Positions 1-8,273 of a stretch of 64,000 bases of DNA are shown here, piece by piece. The stretch's first letter is position 1, and every line of letters begins with the position of its first letter. Below the pieces are notes generated by a model. It made no database searches and was not told where the DNA came from. It worked only from the letters and a program-made list of their open reading frames with translations. Source of the stretch: FEN-1219 sp963713355 (GTDB taxonomy: Bacteria > Pseudomonadota > Gammaproteobacteria > Steroidobacterales > Rariloculaceae); assembly GCA_963713355.1 (NCBI GenBank), contig CAVQLK010000006.1, positions 1,240,001-1,304,000 of the forward strand, given 5' to 3'. The position numbers and the translations under genes were made by a program.

Positions 1-1
1 C

Positions 2-799
2 GGCATCGAGACGGCGATGGTTTCGATCACCGCGCCGGGTGTCTGGTTCGGCGACGCCGAGGAAGCTCGGCGGCTCGCGCGCGAGATGAACGAGTTCGCG
101 GCGGGCCGCATGGTCGGCGATCACAAGGGGAGGTTCGGATTGTTCGCGGTGCTGCCGTTGCCCGACGTGGACGGAGCTTTGAGCGAGATCGAGTTCGCGC
201 TGGATACGCTGAAAGCCGACGGCTTCGGCGTGCTGACGAGCTATGGCAACGGCTGGCTCGGCGATGCGAGTTTCGCGCCCGTCCTCGACGAGCTGAACAG
301 GCGCAAGGCTGTCGTCTATGTGCACCCGACCGACGCCGCCTGTTGCTCAGGGCTGTTACCGCGCGTGCCGAATCAGATGCTCGAGTATCCGATGGACACG
401 ATGCGTACGATCGCGAGCTTGATCGTCAGCGAGACGGCCACGCGTTGCCCCGACGTGCGCTTCATCTTCTCGCACGCGGGCGGGCCGCTGATCGGCGTCG
501 CGGGCAGGCTGCTCGCCACGGAGATGACGGCGGAAAACCTCGCGAAGACGCCGGAAGCGAACACGCGGCTACACCACCTGCGCCGCTTCTACTACGACAC
601 CGCGGGCTCAGCGAATCCGGTCAATATGCACGGCTTGAAGACTCTCGTCGGGGTCTCGCAGATCGTATTCGGCACCGATGCGCCGTTCTTCGACGGTGCG
701 CAGCAGGTGCGCGGCCTGCAGGCAGCGGGCTTCACGGCCGCCGAGCTCGCGCGCGTCGAGCGAGCGAACGCGCTCTCGTTTCTCCCTCGTTTCGCTTGA
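2..799 (+). CDS. Amidohydrolase, ACMSD-like, 5' truncated by the window
   Basis: The reading frame is open from base 2, so the true start lies before the window and the ATG at 17 is probably internal. The 265 visible residues are the C-terminal part of a metal-dependent amidohydrolase of the ACMSD / gamma-resorcylate decarboxylase type (TIM barrel). Visible signatures are the YVHPTD strand, the IFSHAGG strand with a metal-ligand His, and the FGTDAPFF strand with the late catalytic Asp. The N-terminal metal-binding strand (usually HxH) is not in the window. There is no signal of export in the visible part. The ferritin-like gene follows 24 bp downstream on the same strand. The substrate cannot be named from what is visible; hydrolase and decarboxylase activities are both possible in this family. 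Confidence 0.85.
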   Translation, partial: GIETAMVSITAPGVWFGDAEEARRLAREMNEFAAGRMVGDHKGRFGLFAVLPLPDVDGALSEIEFALDTLKADGFGVLTSYGNGWLGDASFAPVLDELNRRKAVVYVHPTDAACCSGLLPRVPNQMLEYPMDTMRTIASLIVSETATRCPDVRFIFSHAGGPLIGVAGRLLATEMTAENLAKTPEANTRLHHLRRFYYDTAGSANPVNMHGLKTLVGVSQIVFGTDAPFFDGAQQVRGLQAAGFTAAELARVERANALSFLPRFA

Positions 800-823
800 A
801 CAAAACACGACAAGGAACCTCTC

Positions 824-1294
824 ATGGCGACGCTCAACACGAAGAATGTCATCGATCAACTGAATCGGATCCTCGAATGCGAGCTCGCCGGAGTCGTGCG
901 CTATACGCACTACTCGATGATGATCTTCGGCTACAGCCGCATACCGATCGTCAAATGGTTCCAAGACGAAGCCGCAGAGTCGCTGCAGCACGCGCATCAG
1001 GCCGGCGAGATGGTCACGCGGCTCGGCGGGCATCCGTCTCTCGCGATCGGCGACCTGCTCGAGACGCACCAGCATGACATAGGCGGGATCCTGCGTGAGA
1101 CGCTCGAGGCAGAGCATTACGCGCTCGGCCTCTACACGAAGCTTTTGAAGCTCGTCGAAGGCAACTCCGTAGCGCTAGAGGAATATGCGCGCGACCTGAT
1201 CTCGCAGGAGGAAGCGCACATCGACGAGATCGACAAGATGCTGCGCAAGCCCGGCGATACGGCGATCAGCCAGGAAGCACGCGATCTCGATTGA
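824..1294 (+). CDS. Ferritin-like (bacterioferritin-type) diiron protein
   Basis: 156 residues, the usual bacterioferritin length, predicted as a four-helix bundle for iron oxidation or storage in the cytoplasm. Diiron-type residues are visible: E20 in helix A (CELAG), a Glu in the ETLEAEH helix, and a QEEAH motif (ExxH) in the last helix. The helix B motif reads ESLQH at residues 52-56, so Glu and His are four apart instead of the usual ExxH. The position of the haem-ligand Met of E. coli Bfr (Met52) is Leu54. Haem binding is therefore unlikely by inference. The gene starts at ATG 824 after an AAGGA-like site, and lies between the amidohydrolase and the ThDP enzyme with short gaps. Confidence 0.85.
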   Translation: MATLNTKNVIDQLNRILECELAGVVRYTHYSMMIFGYSRIPIVKWFQDEAAESLQHAHQAGEMVTRLGGHPSLAIGDLLETHQHDIGGILRETLEAEHYALGLYTKLLKLVEGNSVALEEYARDLISQEEAHIDEIDKMLRKPGDTAISQEARDLD

Positions 1295-1339
1295 CAGTAC
1301 GGGCGTGGCGGCTGACCAATAACGAAAAGGGGGTAGGTC

Positions 1340-2977
1340 ATGAACGTCGTCCAAGTCGCTGCCGAAGTGTTGAAGCGAGAGGGTGTGGACATTCTGTTCA
1401 CGTACCCGTTGAACCCGTTGACGGAGTCGGCGGCTGCGCTCGACATTCGGCCGCTCGTCGTGCGCCAAGAGCGTGTCGGCTGCGCAATGGCCGACGCCGT
1501 CGGCCGCGTCACGTCCGGCGACAAGGTCAGCGTCTTCTGCTGCCAGCACGGCCCCGGTATCGAGAACGCGTTCGGCGCCGTCGCGCAGGCTTACTCCGAG
1601 GGCGTGCCGCTCGTAGTGGTGGCCGGGGGAGCGCCGCGCGAGCGCCACTACATGAAGCCATATTTCAGCTCGTCCCTGAACTTCCGCCACATCACGAAGC
1701 AGGCGGAGACCGTCTTGATGCCGGAGATGCTCGTGCCGGCGATGCGCCGCGCGTTCAGCCTGGCGCGCAACGGCCGTCCCGGGCCCGCGCTCGTCGAGAT
1801 TCCCGCCGACCTCTGGAACATGGAAGTGCCCGGAGAGCTCGACTATCGCCCGTCGCGGCGGATTCTGACGGCGCCCGACGCGCGCGCCGTCGATGCCGCA
1901 GCCGAGGCGTTGCTCGCGGCGCGGCTGCCGCTGATCTATGCGGGGCAGGGGGTGCACTACGCGAAGGCATGGCCCGAGCTAAAGGAAGTCGCCGAGCTGC
2001 TCGAAGCGCCCGTCACGACGAGCCTCGAGGGTAAGAGCGCGTTTCCCGAGAACCATGCGCTGTCGCTCGGCTCCGGCGGCCGCACCCTGCCGCGTGCCGT
2101 CGCGATGCACGTCGCGGAGGCCGACCTCGTCTTCGGCGTCGGCGCGAGCTTCACCCCGACGAGCTACGGCATTCGCTTCCCGACGAAGGACAAGATCTTC
2201 GTTCACAACACGGTCGACGCCGGGGACGTGGACAAGGCGATCCCAGCCGAGCACGCGCTCGTCGGCGACGCCAAGCTCGCGCTCGGCATGCTGCTCGAGT
2301 CGCTGAACGACCGCCTGCGCGGCCGGCCGCGCGGGCGCTTGCGCGAGGTCACAGCGCGCATCCGCTCGCAGAAGGACCCGTGGCTCTCCGAGTGGCGGCC
2401 GCATTTGACGAGCGAGGCCAAGCCGCTGTCGCCGTATCGCATCATCCACGAGCTCCAGCAAGTCGCCGACGTGCCTAACACGATCATCACGCACGACGCC
2501 GGCAGCCCACGCGACGAGCTGTCGCCGTTCTGGAACCCCATCGCACCGCTCTCCTACATCGGTTGGGGCAAAAGCACGCAGCTCGGCTACGGGCTCGGCC
2601 TCGCGATGGGCGCGAAGGTCGCTAAGCCCGACAAGCTCTGCATCAACTTCTGGGGCGACGCCGCGATCGGCATGACGGGCATGGACTTCGAGACCTGCGT
2701 GCGCGCGAAGATCCCGATCCTTTCGATCCTGTCGAACAACTTCGCGATGGCGACGGAGGACGACGACATGGTGCTGTCGCGCCAGAAGTACGGCTCGACG
2801 GACATCTCCGGCAACTACGCGGACTTCGCGAAGGCCATGGGCGGTTACGGCGAGCGCGTGACCGAGCCGGACCAGATCCTGCATGCACTCGTGCGCGGCA
2901 TCCGCATGACGCAGGAAGGTACGCCCGTGCTGCTCGAGTTCATCACCGCGCGCGAAAAGACGTTCTCAACGAGCTAA
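1340..2977 (+). CDS. Thiamine-diphosphate-dependent enzyme, acetolactate synthase-like
   Basis: 545 residues with the three-domain layout of the acetolactate synthase / benzoylformate decarboxylase superfamily: N-terminal pyrimidine-binding domain (about 1-165) with the cofactor-activating Glu44 in VVRQER, a central domain (about 185-320), and a C-terminal pyrophosphate-binding domain. The ThDP motif is present as GDAAIGMTGMD followed by SILSNN; the usual GDG is GDA here, a variation also tolerated in relatives such as oxalyl-CoA decarboxylase (GDS). There is no signal peptide. The family includes many proteins annotated only as ThDP-requiring enzymes, and the substrate is unknown. The start at 1340 follows a GGGGGTAGGTC ribosome site. 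The gene is co-directional with the radical SAM gene 111 bp downstream. Confidence 0.88.
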   Translation: MNVVQVAAEVLKREGVDILFTYPLNPLTESAAALDIRPLVVRQERVGCAMADAVGRVTSGDKVSVFCCQHGPGIENAFGAVAQAYSEGVPLVVVAGGAPRERHYMKPYFSSSLNFRHITKQAETVLMPEMLVPAMRRAFSLARNGRPGPALVEIPADLWNMEVPGELDYRPSRRILTAPDARAVDAAAEALLAARLPLIYAGQGVHYAKAWPELKEVAELLEAPVTTSLEGKSAFPENHALSLGSGGRTLPRAVAMHVAEADLVFGVGASFTPTSYGIRFPTKDKIFVHNTVDAGDVDKAIPAEHALVGDAKLALGMLLESLNDRLRGRPRGRLREVTARIRSQKDPWLSEWRPHLTSEAKPLSPYRIIHELQQVADVPNTIITHDAGSPRDELSPFWNPIAPLSYIGWGKSTQLGYGLGLAMGAKVAKPDKLCINFWGDAAIGMTGMDFETCVRAKIPILSILSNNFAMATEDDDMVLSRQKYGSTDISGNYADFAKAMGGYGERVTEPDQILHALVRGIRMTQEGTPVLLEFITAREKTFSTS

Positions 2978-3088
2978 GGGCTGCTGTTTTCGGAAAGGAG
3001 TGCGCCCGCAGTTTGCGCCATCATGCGGCCGTTGACTTTGTGATGCAAAGTACTTGACGATAGCCGTACCCGGAAAGGGAGGTGGCAA

Positions 3089-4606
3089 GTGGCTCGGAAC
3101 AAACGCCTGTGGCTGCCGGAGCCGATGGCCGTCGCGCCGGAGCTCGATCCAAACGCGATCCCGGGCCCGAGACGCCGCCGCTACGCGCTGCTGATCAACC
3201 CGTTCTACCGCAAGGACCCGCATGCGAGCTTCGGCAAGCACGTGCTGACGCCGACGCTTGCGCTGACTGCGATTGCCGGTGCGACTCCGGCTCAGTGGGA
3301 AGTCGGGTACTGGGACGAGAACCTGCTGCAAGGGCCGCCGCCGCTCGAGCCGTTCCCGGAGGTCGTCGCGATCAGCGTGCATCTGACGTTCGCGAAGCGT
3401 GCTTACGAGCTCGCCAAGTGGTATCGGCAATGGGGCGCCAAGGTCGTTCTCGGCGGGCTGCACGTCTTGAGCGCGCCCGAGGAAGCTGCGCCTCACGCGG
3501 ACGCGATCGCGCTCGGAGAGGGCGTGCAGCTCTGGCCGCGGATTCTCGAGGACGTCGAGAAGGGCACGTTGCAGCTCGTCTATCGCGGCGACTATCGCAA
3601 GCCGTATCGCGACGATCCGGCGCCGCGCCGCGATTTGCTGCCCCGCGACGGTTTTCTGACGACGTCGAGCGTCATCGCGACGCGCGGCTGCCACAACCGC
3701 TGCGGGTTCTGCTATCTCTCGACCGAGGGACTGCACATGCCCTACCGATTGCGTGGCGTCGAGCAGGTCGTCGCGGAGCTCAAAGCAGACCGGCAGCCGT
3801 ACGCCGTGTTCGTCGACAACAACCTCGGCTCACGGCCCGACTATCTGCGCGAGCTCTGCCGCGCGCTCGCGCCGCTCGAGATCATCTGGAGCGCCGCGCT
3901 GACGATCGACGTGACGGACGATCCCACGCTCGTGCGTGAGATGGCGCTCGCGGGTTGCACGGGCGTGTTCATCGGCTTCGAATCGCTGAACGCCGGCAAC
4001 ATTCAGGACGCCGGCAAGCGCTCTCCGGTGCCCGAGGACTATGCGCGCCGTGTCGCGATCCTGCACGACAACGGCATCCAGGTGAACGGCAGCTTCGTGC
4101 TCGGCTTCGATCACGACGATCCGACCGTATTCGAGAAGACCGTGGAATGGGTCGAGAAAAACCGCCTCGAGTGCGCGACGTTCCACATCCTCACGCCGTA
4201 TCCCGGCACGCCGCTATTCGAGCAGCTCGACAAGGAGAAGCGCATCGTGCACCGCGACTGGCGACTCTACGACACGGCGCACGTCGTGTTCGAGCCCAAG
4301 CATCTGACCGGCGAGGAGCTCATGGCCGGTTACGAGCGGTGCTACCGGCGCTTGTTTTCGCATGCCTCGATCTGGCGCCGCCGGCCGAAGGATTGGCGCG
4401 CAGTGCTGCCATATCTCGCGATGTCGTATCTGTACAAACGCTCGAACCGCATTTGGCACTTCCTGATCCGCTACCGCCTCACGGCATTCGTGTGGCGGCC
4501 GCTCGTCGAGCTCACGCGCCGCCGGCATTTGACGTTCAGGCGGCGGCTCGGCCAGCGTAGCGACTCGGTTCCGCAGACGCGAACCGTCGTCAGCGCGGGC
4601 GTTTAG
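3089..4606 (+). CDS. B12-binding-domain radical SAM protein
   Basis: 505 residues. The N-terminal part (about 28-170) resembles the Rossmann-like cobalamin-binding domain found before many radical SAM domains, with LINPFYR and VVLGGLHV strands. The radical SAM cluster motif is CxxxCxxC at C201, C205 and C208 (GCHNRCGFC). Later strands include FIGFESLN and VNGSFVLGFDHD. The C-terminal segment is basic and rich in aromatics. The GTG start at 3089 is chosen because it follows a strong GGAAAGGGAGG site at 3072-3082. Relatives methylate or rearrange unactivated carbons in lipids and natural products, but the substrate here is unknown. A metallo-beta-lactamase-fold gene begins 27 bp downstream and is probably cotranscribed. 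Confidence 0.9.
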   Translation: MARNKRLWLPEPMAVAPELDPNAIPGPRRRRYALLINPFYRKDPHASFGKHVLTPTLALTAIAGATPAQWEVGYWDENLLQGPPPLEPFPEVVAISVHLTFAKRAYELAKWYRQWGAKVVLGGLHVLSAPEEAAPHADAIALGEGVQLWPRILEDVEKGTLQLVYRGDYRKPYRDDPAPRRDLLPRDGFLTTSSVIATRGCHNRCGFCYLSTEGLHMPYRLRGVEQVVAELKADRQPYAVFVDNNLGSRPDYLRELCRALAPLEIIWSAALTIDVTDDPTLVREMALAGCTGVFIGFESLNAGNIQDAGKRSPVPEDYARRVAILHDNGIQVNGSFVLGFDHDDPTVFEKTVEWVEKNRLECATFHILTPYPGTPLFEQLDKEKRIVHRDWRLYDTAHVVFEPKHLTGEELMAGYERCYRRLFSHASIWRRRPKDWRAVLPYLAMSYLYKRSNRIWHFLIRYRLTAFVWRPLVELTRRRHLTFRRRLGQRSDSVPQTRTVVSAGV

Positions 4607-4633
4607 CTCACGGCCGCGAGGAGACGCAAGCGA

Positions 4634-5518
4634 ATGGCGCGACACCTGACTAGGCGGCGGTTGGCGTTTTTACTGCTCGGAGTGGCCGCCGTCGCCGTCG
4701 TCCTCCTGTACAGAGCATGGAGCGCCGGAGGCGATATTGGCGGACAGCAGCTTGCAGAGCCGTTCCGCATCGCCGACAACTTCTACTTCGTCGGCGCGAA
4801 CGATGTGTCGATCTTCTTGTTGACCGGTCCCGAGGGGCACGTCCTGCTCGACGGCGGCTATGCCGGCATGCCGCCGATGATCATCGAGAGCATCGCGAAG
4901 CTCGGTTTCGACATCGAGGACGTGAAGGTGCTCCTGAACGGCGACCCGCACCTCGATCATGCCGGCGGCCTTGCCGCGCTCAAGGAGACCTCGGGCGCCG
5001 AGATCTGGGCAAGCGAAGCGAGCGCAGACGTCATCGCTGCCGGCGGCGGCGACCCCGATAACATCTTGCCGCTGCGCGTCCTGATCTCGCTCGGAATCTT
5101 CCGCTACCCGATGGTGCACGCTGACCACCGGTTCAAGGACGGCGACACGATACGCGTCGGACCGATCGAGATCACCGCGCACGTCACGGGCGGTCACGCG
5201 CGCGGCTGCACGGCTTATTCGTTTGCGGTCACCGATCGGGATCGCGTGCTGAACGTCGTCAGCACGTGCAGTCTCAACAGAATGGGCCTGACTGGGTATC
5301 CGGAACAGGCGGCCGACTTCGAGCGCTCGTTCGGCCTGCTACGGAGCTTGCCGGCCGACATTTGGGTGACGGGACACGGTAGGGCCTGGGGACGATACCG
5401 CAAGTTCGTCGCCAGCATGGCGGCGGAAAACTCAGTAGACGCGTTCATCGATCGCGAAGGCTATCGCGCCTTCATCGATGCCGGCGAGGACGAATTCCGC
5501 CGTGGCGTCACGCATTAG
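4634..5518 (+). CDS. Metallo-beta-lactamase-fold hydrolase, subclass B3-like, altered metal site
   Basis: 294 residues. A hydrophobic N-terminal segment (about residues 10-28) after basic residues suggests an uncleaved anchor or signal peptide, so the enzyme probably acts in the periplasm. The fold resembles subclass B3 lactamases. The metal motif that normally reads HxHxDH is DPHLDH here (D104, H106, D108, H109), so the first zinc-binding His is Asp. Other ligands are visible: H188 in GGHARGC and H248 in TGHGRAW. GOB-type B3 enzymes carry Gln at the same first position, so variation there has precedent. Antibiotic hydrolysis should not be assumed; many B3-fold proteins have other substrates. 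The stop overlaps the stop of the convergent methyltransferase gene. Confidence 0.85.
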   Translation: MARHLTRRRLAFLLLGVAAVAVVLLYRAWSAGGDIGGQQLAEPFRIADNFYFVGANDVSIFLLTGPEGHVLLDGGYAGMPPMIIESIAKLGFDIEDVKVLLNGDPHLDHAGGLAALKETSGAEIWASEASADVIAAGGGDPDNILPLRVLISLGIFRYPMVHADHRFKDGDTIRVGPIEITAHVTGGHARGCTAYSFAVTDRDRVLNVVSTCSLNRMGLTGYPEQAADFERSFGLLRSLPADIWVTGHGRAWGRYRKFVASMAAENSVDAFIDREGYRAFIDAGEDEFRRGVTH

Positions 5519-6540
5519 CGCCCGAGCTCCGTAGCGGTGGCTGCCTCGAGGAGGGAGTACTGCGACGCCGTCGGCACTATGCGTTCGAGCTCGAAGCCGG
5601 CTGCCGCGAGCAACGCAGCGTGCTGCCTCTGCGTCCGCTCGCGGCCGCCCGTGACGGCCAGCATGATGATGTCGAGCGTCTTGCCGAAGTGCGGGCCCGG
5701 CGTCTCGGGCACGAGCGTCTCGACGATCAGAAGCCGGGCGCGAGGCCGTGCGGCCAGGCGCACCGCGGCGAGGATGCGCGCGGCGTCGGCGTCGTCCCAG
5801 TCGTGCAGGAGGTCCATGAGGAGGTAGAGGTCGGCCGCCGGAAGTGGATCCGAAAAAAAATCGCCGGGGATCAGCGAAAGCCGCGGAACGGGCTTCGTGT
5901 CCGCGATGACGTGCGGGCGCTCGAACAAAACGCCTTGCGCGGCTGGAGTCCGCTCGAGGATCACCTTCAGCAGGTGGCCGCGGCCGCCGCCGATGTCAGC
6001 AATCGTCGCGAATGAGGCAAAGTCGTACGCCGCGGCGACGGCCGGCAGCACGGTGCGAGACTTGCTGACCATCGCCGCGTTGAAGATAGAGGCCTCGTCG
6101 GGATGTGCAGCGAAGTAGTCGACGAGGCTCGCCATGTCATGCTGCCCGCGGCCGGCTCGCGCCGTGCGCGGCAGCTCCGTGAAGCGGTCCCAGAACGCAG
6201 GCAGCCCGGTCATGCGCACATACGAGCGCAATGAGCCCGGCTCGTCCGAGCGCAATAGCCGCGATGCCGGAGTGTGGGCGTAGCGGCCGTCCGCGGCGTG
6301 AGTGAAGACTCCATGCGCCGCGAGCAGACGCAGCATGCGGTCGAGCGCATCAGCGTCGAGTGCGGTGTGCGGCGCGATCTCGGCCGGCGTTGCACCGTCG
6401 TCGCCAATCGCGTCGGCCGCGCCACACTCCGCGATCACGTGCAGGCAGCGCGCGGCGATGTGCGCTTTTGCGAGATCGGCGACGAGGTCGGCAGGACCTG
6501 CGAGGGGCGGAGCAGGACCCTTCGGGTCTCGCCGCGGCAT
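5515..6540 (-). CDS. Class I SAM-dependent O-methyltransferase (ASMT/HIOMT-like)
   Basis: 341 residues from the ATG at 6540. That start lies 4 bp after the ybiT stop, so the pair is probably cotranscribed and translation may be coupled; the longer upstream frame is out-of-frame ybiT sequence. An N-terminal winged-helix dimerisation domain (about 20-110) is followed by a Rossmann methyltransferase domain with the glycine-rich SAM loop DIGGGRGH (182-189) and the catalytic-base motif LHDWDD (H246). This is the family of acetylserotonin, caffeate and polyketide O-methyltransferases. A second family member lies at 60760-61809. The acceptor substrate is unknown. Confidence 0.88.
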   Translation of the reverse strand: MPRRDPKGPAPPLAGPADLVADLAKAHIAARCLHVIAECGAADAIGDDGATPAEIAPHTALDADALDRMLRLLAAHGVFTHAADGRYAHTPASRLLRSDEPGSLRSYVRMTGLPAFWDRFTELPRTARAGRGQHDMASLVDYFAAHPDEASIFNAAMVSKSRTVLPAVAAAYDFASFATIADIGGGRGHLLKVILERTPAAQGVLFERPHVIADTKPVPRLSLIPGDFFSDPLPAADLYLLMDLLHDWDDADAARILAAVRLAARPRARLLIVETLVPETPGPHFGKTLDIIMLAVTGGRERTQRQHAALLAAAGFELERIVPTASQYSLLEAATATELGR

Positions 6541-6544
6541 GACG

Positions 6545-8164
6545 CTATTGGCTCGCGGCCCGCTGCAGGTCGATCGCGATGCCGCGGCTGCGCAGATAGT
6601 CGTCGTACGAGCCGCGGAAATCGATGATGCCGCTGGCCTTGATCTCGACGACGCGCGTCGCGAGCGATGACACGAACTCGCGGTCATGGCTCACGAAGAT
6701 CAGCGTGCCGGGGTAGTTCTCGAGCGCCAGGTTCAGCGCCTCGATCGACTCCATGTCGAGGTGGTTCGTCGGCTCGTCCATGAGGATGATGTTCGGCCGC
6801 TTCAGCATGATTTCACCGAACAGCATGCGGCCACGTTCGCCGCCCGAGAGCTTGTCTACGGTTTTCAGCATCTCCTCGCGGCTGAACAGCAGGCGGCCGA
6901 GCGTTGCGCGGATCGCCTGGTCGTCGTCGCGCGGCTTGCCGCGCGCGCGCATCCAGTCGAAGACCGTCACGGGATCCTCGAACGCCGCCGCGTTGTCCTG
7001 CGGCATGTAGGCGACCTCGGCGTTCTCGGCCCACTTCACGGTGCCGTGGTTGACGGGCAGCTCGGCCATGATCGAGCGCAGCAGCGTCGTCTTGCCAATG
7101 CCGTTCGTGCCGACGACCGCGACGCGGTCGCCCGCTTCGACGTGCAGGTTGACGTCGCGGAACACCTTGTGGTCGCCGTAGCTCTTGCTGAGCTTGTCGA
7201 GGCTTACGGCGAGGCGGTAGAGCTTCTTGTCCTGCTCGAAGCGGATATACGGGCTCTGTCGGCTCGACGGCTTGACCTCGGCGAGCTCGATTTTTTCGAT
7301 CTGCCGCTTGCGTGAGGTCGCCTGACGCGACTTCGAGGCGTTCGCGGAAAAGCGGCTAACGAACGCTTGTAGATCAGCTATTTGCGCTTTTTTCTTCGCG
7401 TTATCCGCGAATAGTTGCTCGCGGGCCTGCGTGGCCGCCGTCATGTACTCGTCGTAGTTGCCGGGGAACACGCGCAGCTCGCGATAATCGAGGTCGGCCA
7501 TGTGCGTGCAGACTGTGTTCAGGAAGTGCCGGTCGTGCGAGATGATGATCATCGTGCACTTGCGCTCCGTGAGCACTGTCTCGAGCCAGCGAATCGTGTC
7601 GATGTCGAGGTTGTTCGTCGGCTCGTCGAGCAGCATGACGTCAGGGTTCGCGAACAGCGCCTGCGCGAGCAGCACGCGCAACTTCCAGCCCGGCGCCACG
7701 GCGCTCATCGGCCCGAGATGCAGCGACTCCGGAATGCCGACGGCGAGCAGCAGCTCGCCGGCTGCGGACTCGGCCGAGTAGCCGTCGAGCGTCGCGAATT
7801 CACTCTCGATCTCCGCCGCGTGCAGACCTTCGGCCTCGCTCAAGGACGGCTTCGAGTAAAGCCGCTCGCGCTCCTGGTGGAGCTGCCATAGCCGCTCGTG
7901 CCCCATGATGACGGTGTGGATGACCGGAAATTGCTCGAACGCGAACTGGTCCTGGCGCAGCTTGCCGACCCGAGCGTACGGGTCCGTCGAGACGTTGCCG
8001 TGGGTCGGCTCGAGCTCGCCGGCGAGGATTTTCAGGAACGTGGTCTTACCCGAGCCGTTCGCGCCGATCAGCCCGTAGCGATGCCCGTTGCCGAACTTGA
8101 CGGACACGTCCTCGAAGAGCGGTTTCTCACCAAATTGAATGGTGACGTTCGCGGCGGAAATCAT
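6545..8164 (-). CDS. ybiT: ABC-F family ATPase YbiT
   Basis: 539 residues with two ABC ATPase domains and no membrane segments, the ABC-F layout of ribosome-associated translation factors. Walker A motifs are GANGSGKT (near residue 35) and GTNGIGKT (second half). Walker B/D-loop motifs are LLDEPTNNLD and LMDEPTNHLD, and the second signature is LSGGERGR. The first signature is replaced by APGWKLR, as in E. coli YbiT. The arm and linker stretch (ASKSRQATSRKRQIEK) and the near-identical segment YDEYMTAATQARE also point to YbiT rather than EttA or Uup. The protein presumably acts in the ribosomal E site. It is followed 4 bp later by the methyltransferase gene. Confidence 0.95.
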   Translation of the reverse strand: MISAANVTIQFGEKPLFEDVSVKFGNGHRYGLIGANGSGKTTFLKILAGELEPTHGNVSTDPYARVGKLRQDQFAFEQFPVIHTVIMGHERLWQLHQERERLYSKPSLSEAEGLHAAEIESEFATLDGYSAESAAGELLLAVGIPESLHLGPMSAVAPGWKLRVLLAQALFANPDVMLLDEPTNNLDIDTIRWLETVLTERKCTMIIISHDRHFLNTVCTHMADLDYRELRVFPGNYDEYMTAATQAREQLFADNAKKKAQIADLQAFVSRFSANASKSRQATSRKRQIEKIELAEVKPSSRQSPYIRFEQDKKLYRLAVSLDKLSKSYGDHKVFRDVNLHVEAGDRVAVVGTNGIGKTTLLRSIMAELPVNHGTVKWAENAEVAYMPQDNAAAFEDPVTVFDWMRARGKPRDDDQAIRATLGRLLFSREEMLKTVDKLSGGERGRMLFGEIMLKRPNIILMDEPTNHLDMESIEALNLALENYPGTLIFVSHDREFVSSLATRVVEIKASGIIDFRGSYDDYLRSRGIAIDLQRAASQ

Positions 8165-8236
8165 GGCAATCCCGTTGCTGAGTGAAGTGGATCAGGCCGG
8201 AAGCGGCAGTCCGTGCGCGGCCGGCGAAGGGCGCGC

Positions 8237-8242
8237 AGTATA
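8237..8242 (-). promoter_or_regulatory. Candidate -10 element upstream of ybiT
   Basis: On the minus strand the bases read TATACT inside CATTGACTTATACTG, 72 bp before the ybiT start. This is a good match to a sigma-70 -10 hexamer (TATAAT). No convincing -35 hexamer lies at 16-18 bp. The spacing to the start would leave a leader of about 65 nt. The call rests on the hexamer and its position only. Confidence 0.3.
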
Positions 8243-8273
8243 AGTCAATGATGCGCCCTAAAAAAGCGCGCCG

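Noticed and set aside
4634..5518. Beta-lactam resistance gene
   Set aside because: Only the fold is supported. The altered first metal ligand and the context with a radical SAM gene give no reason to claim antibiotic hydrolysis.
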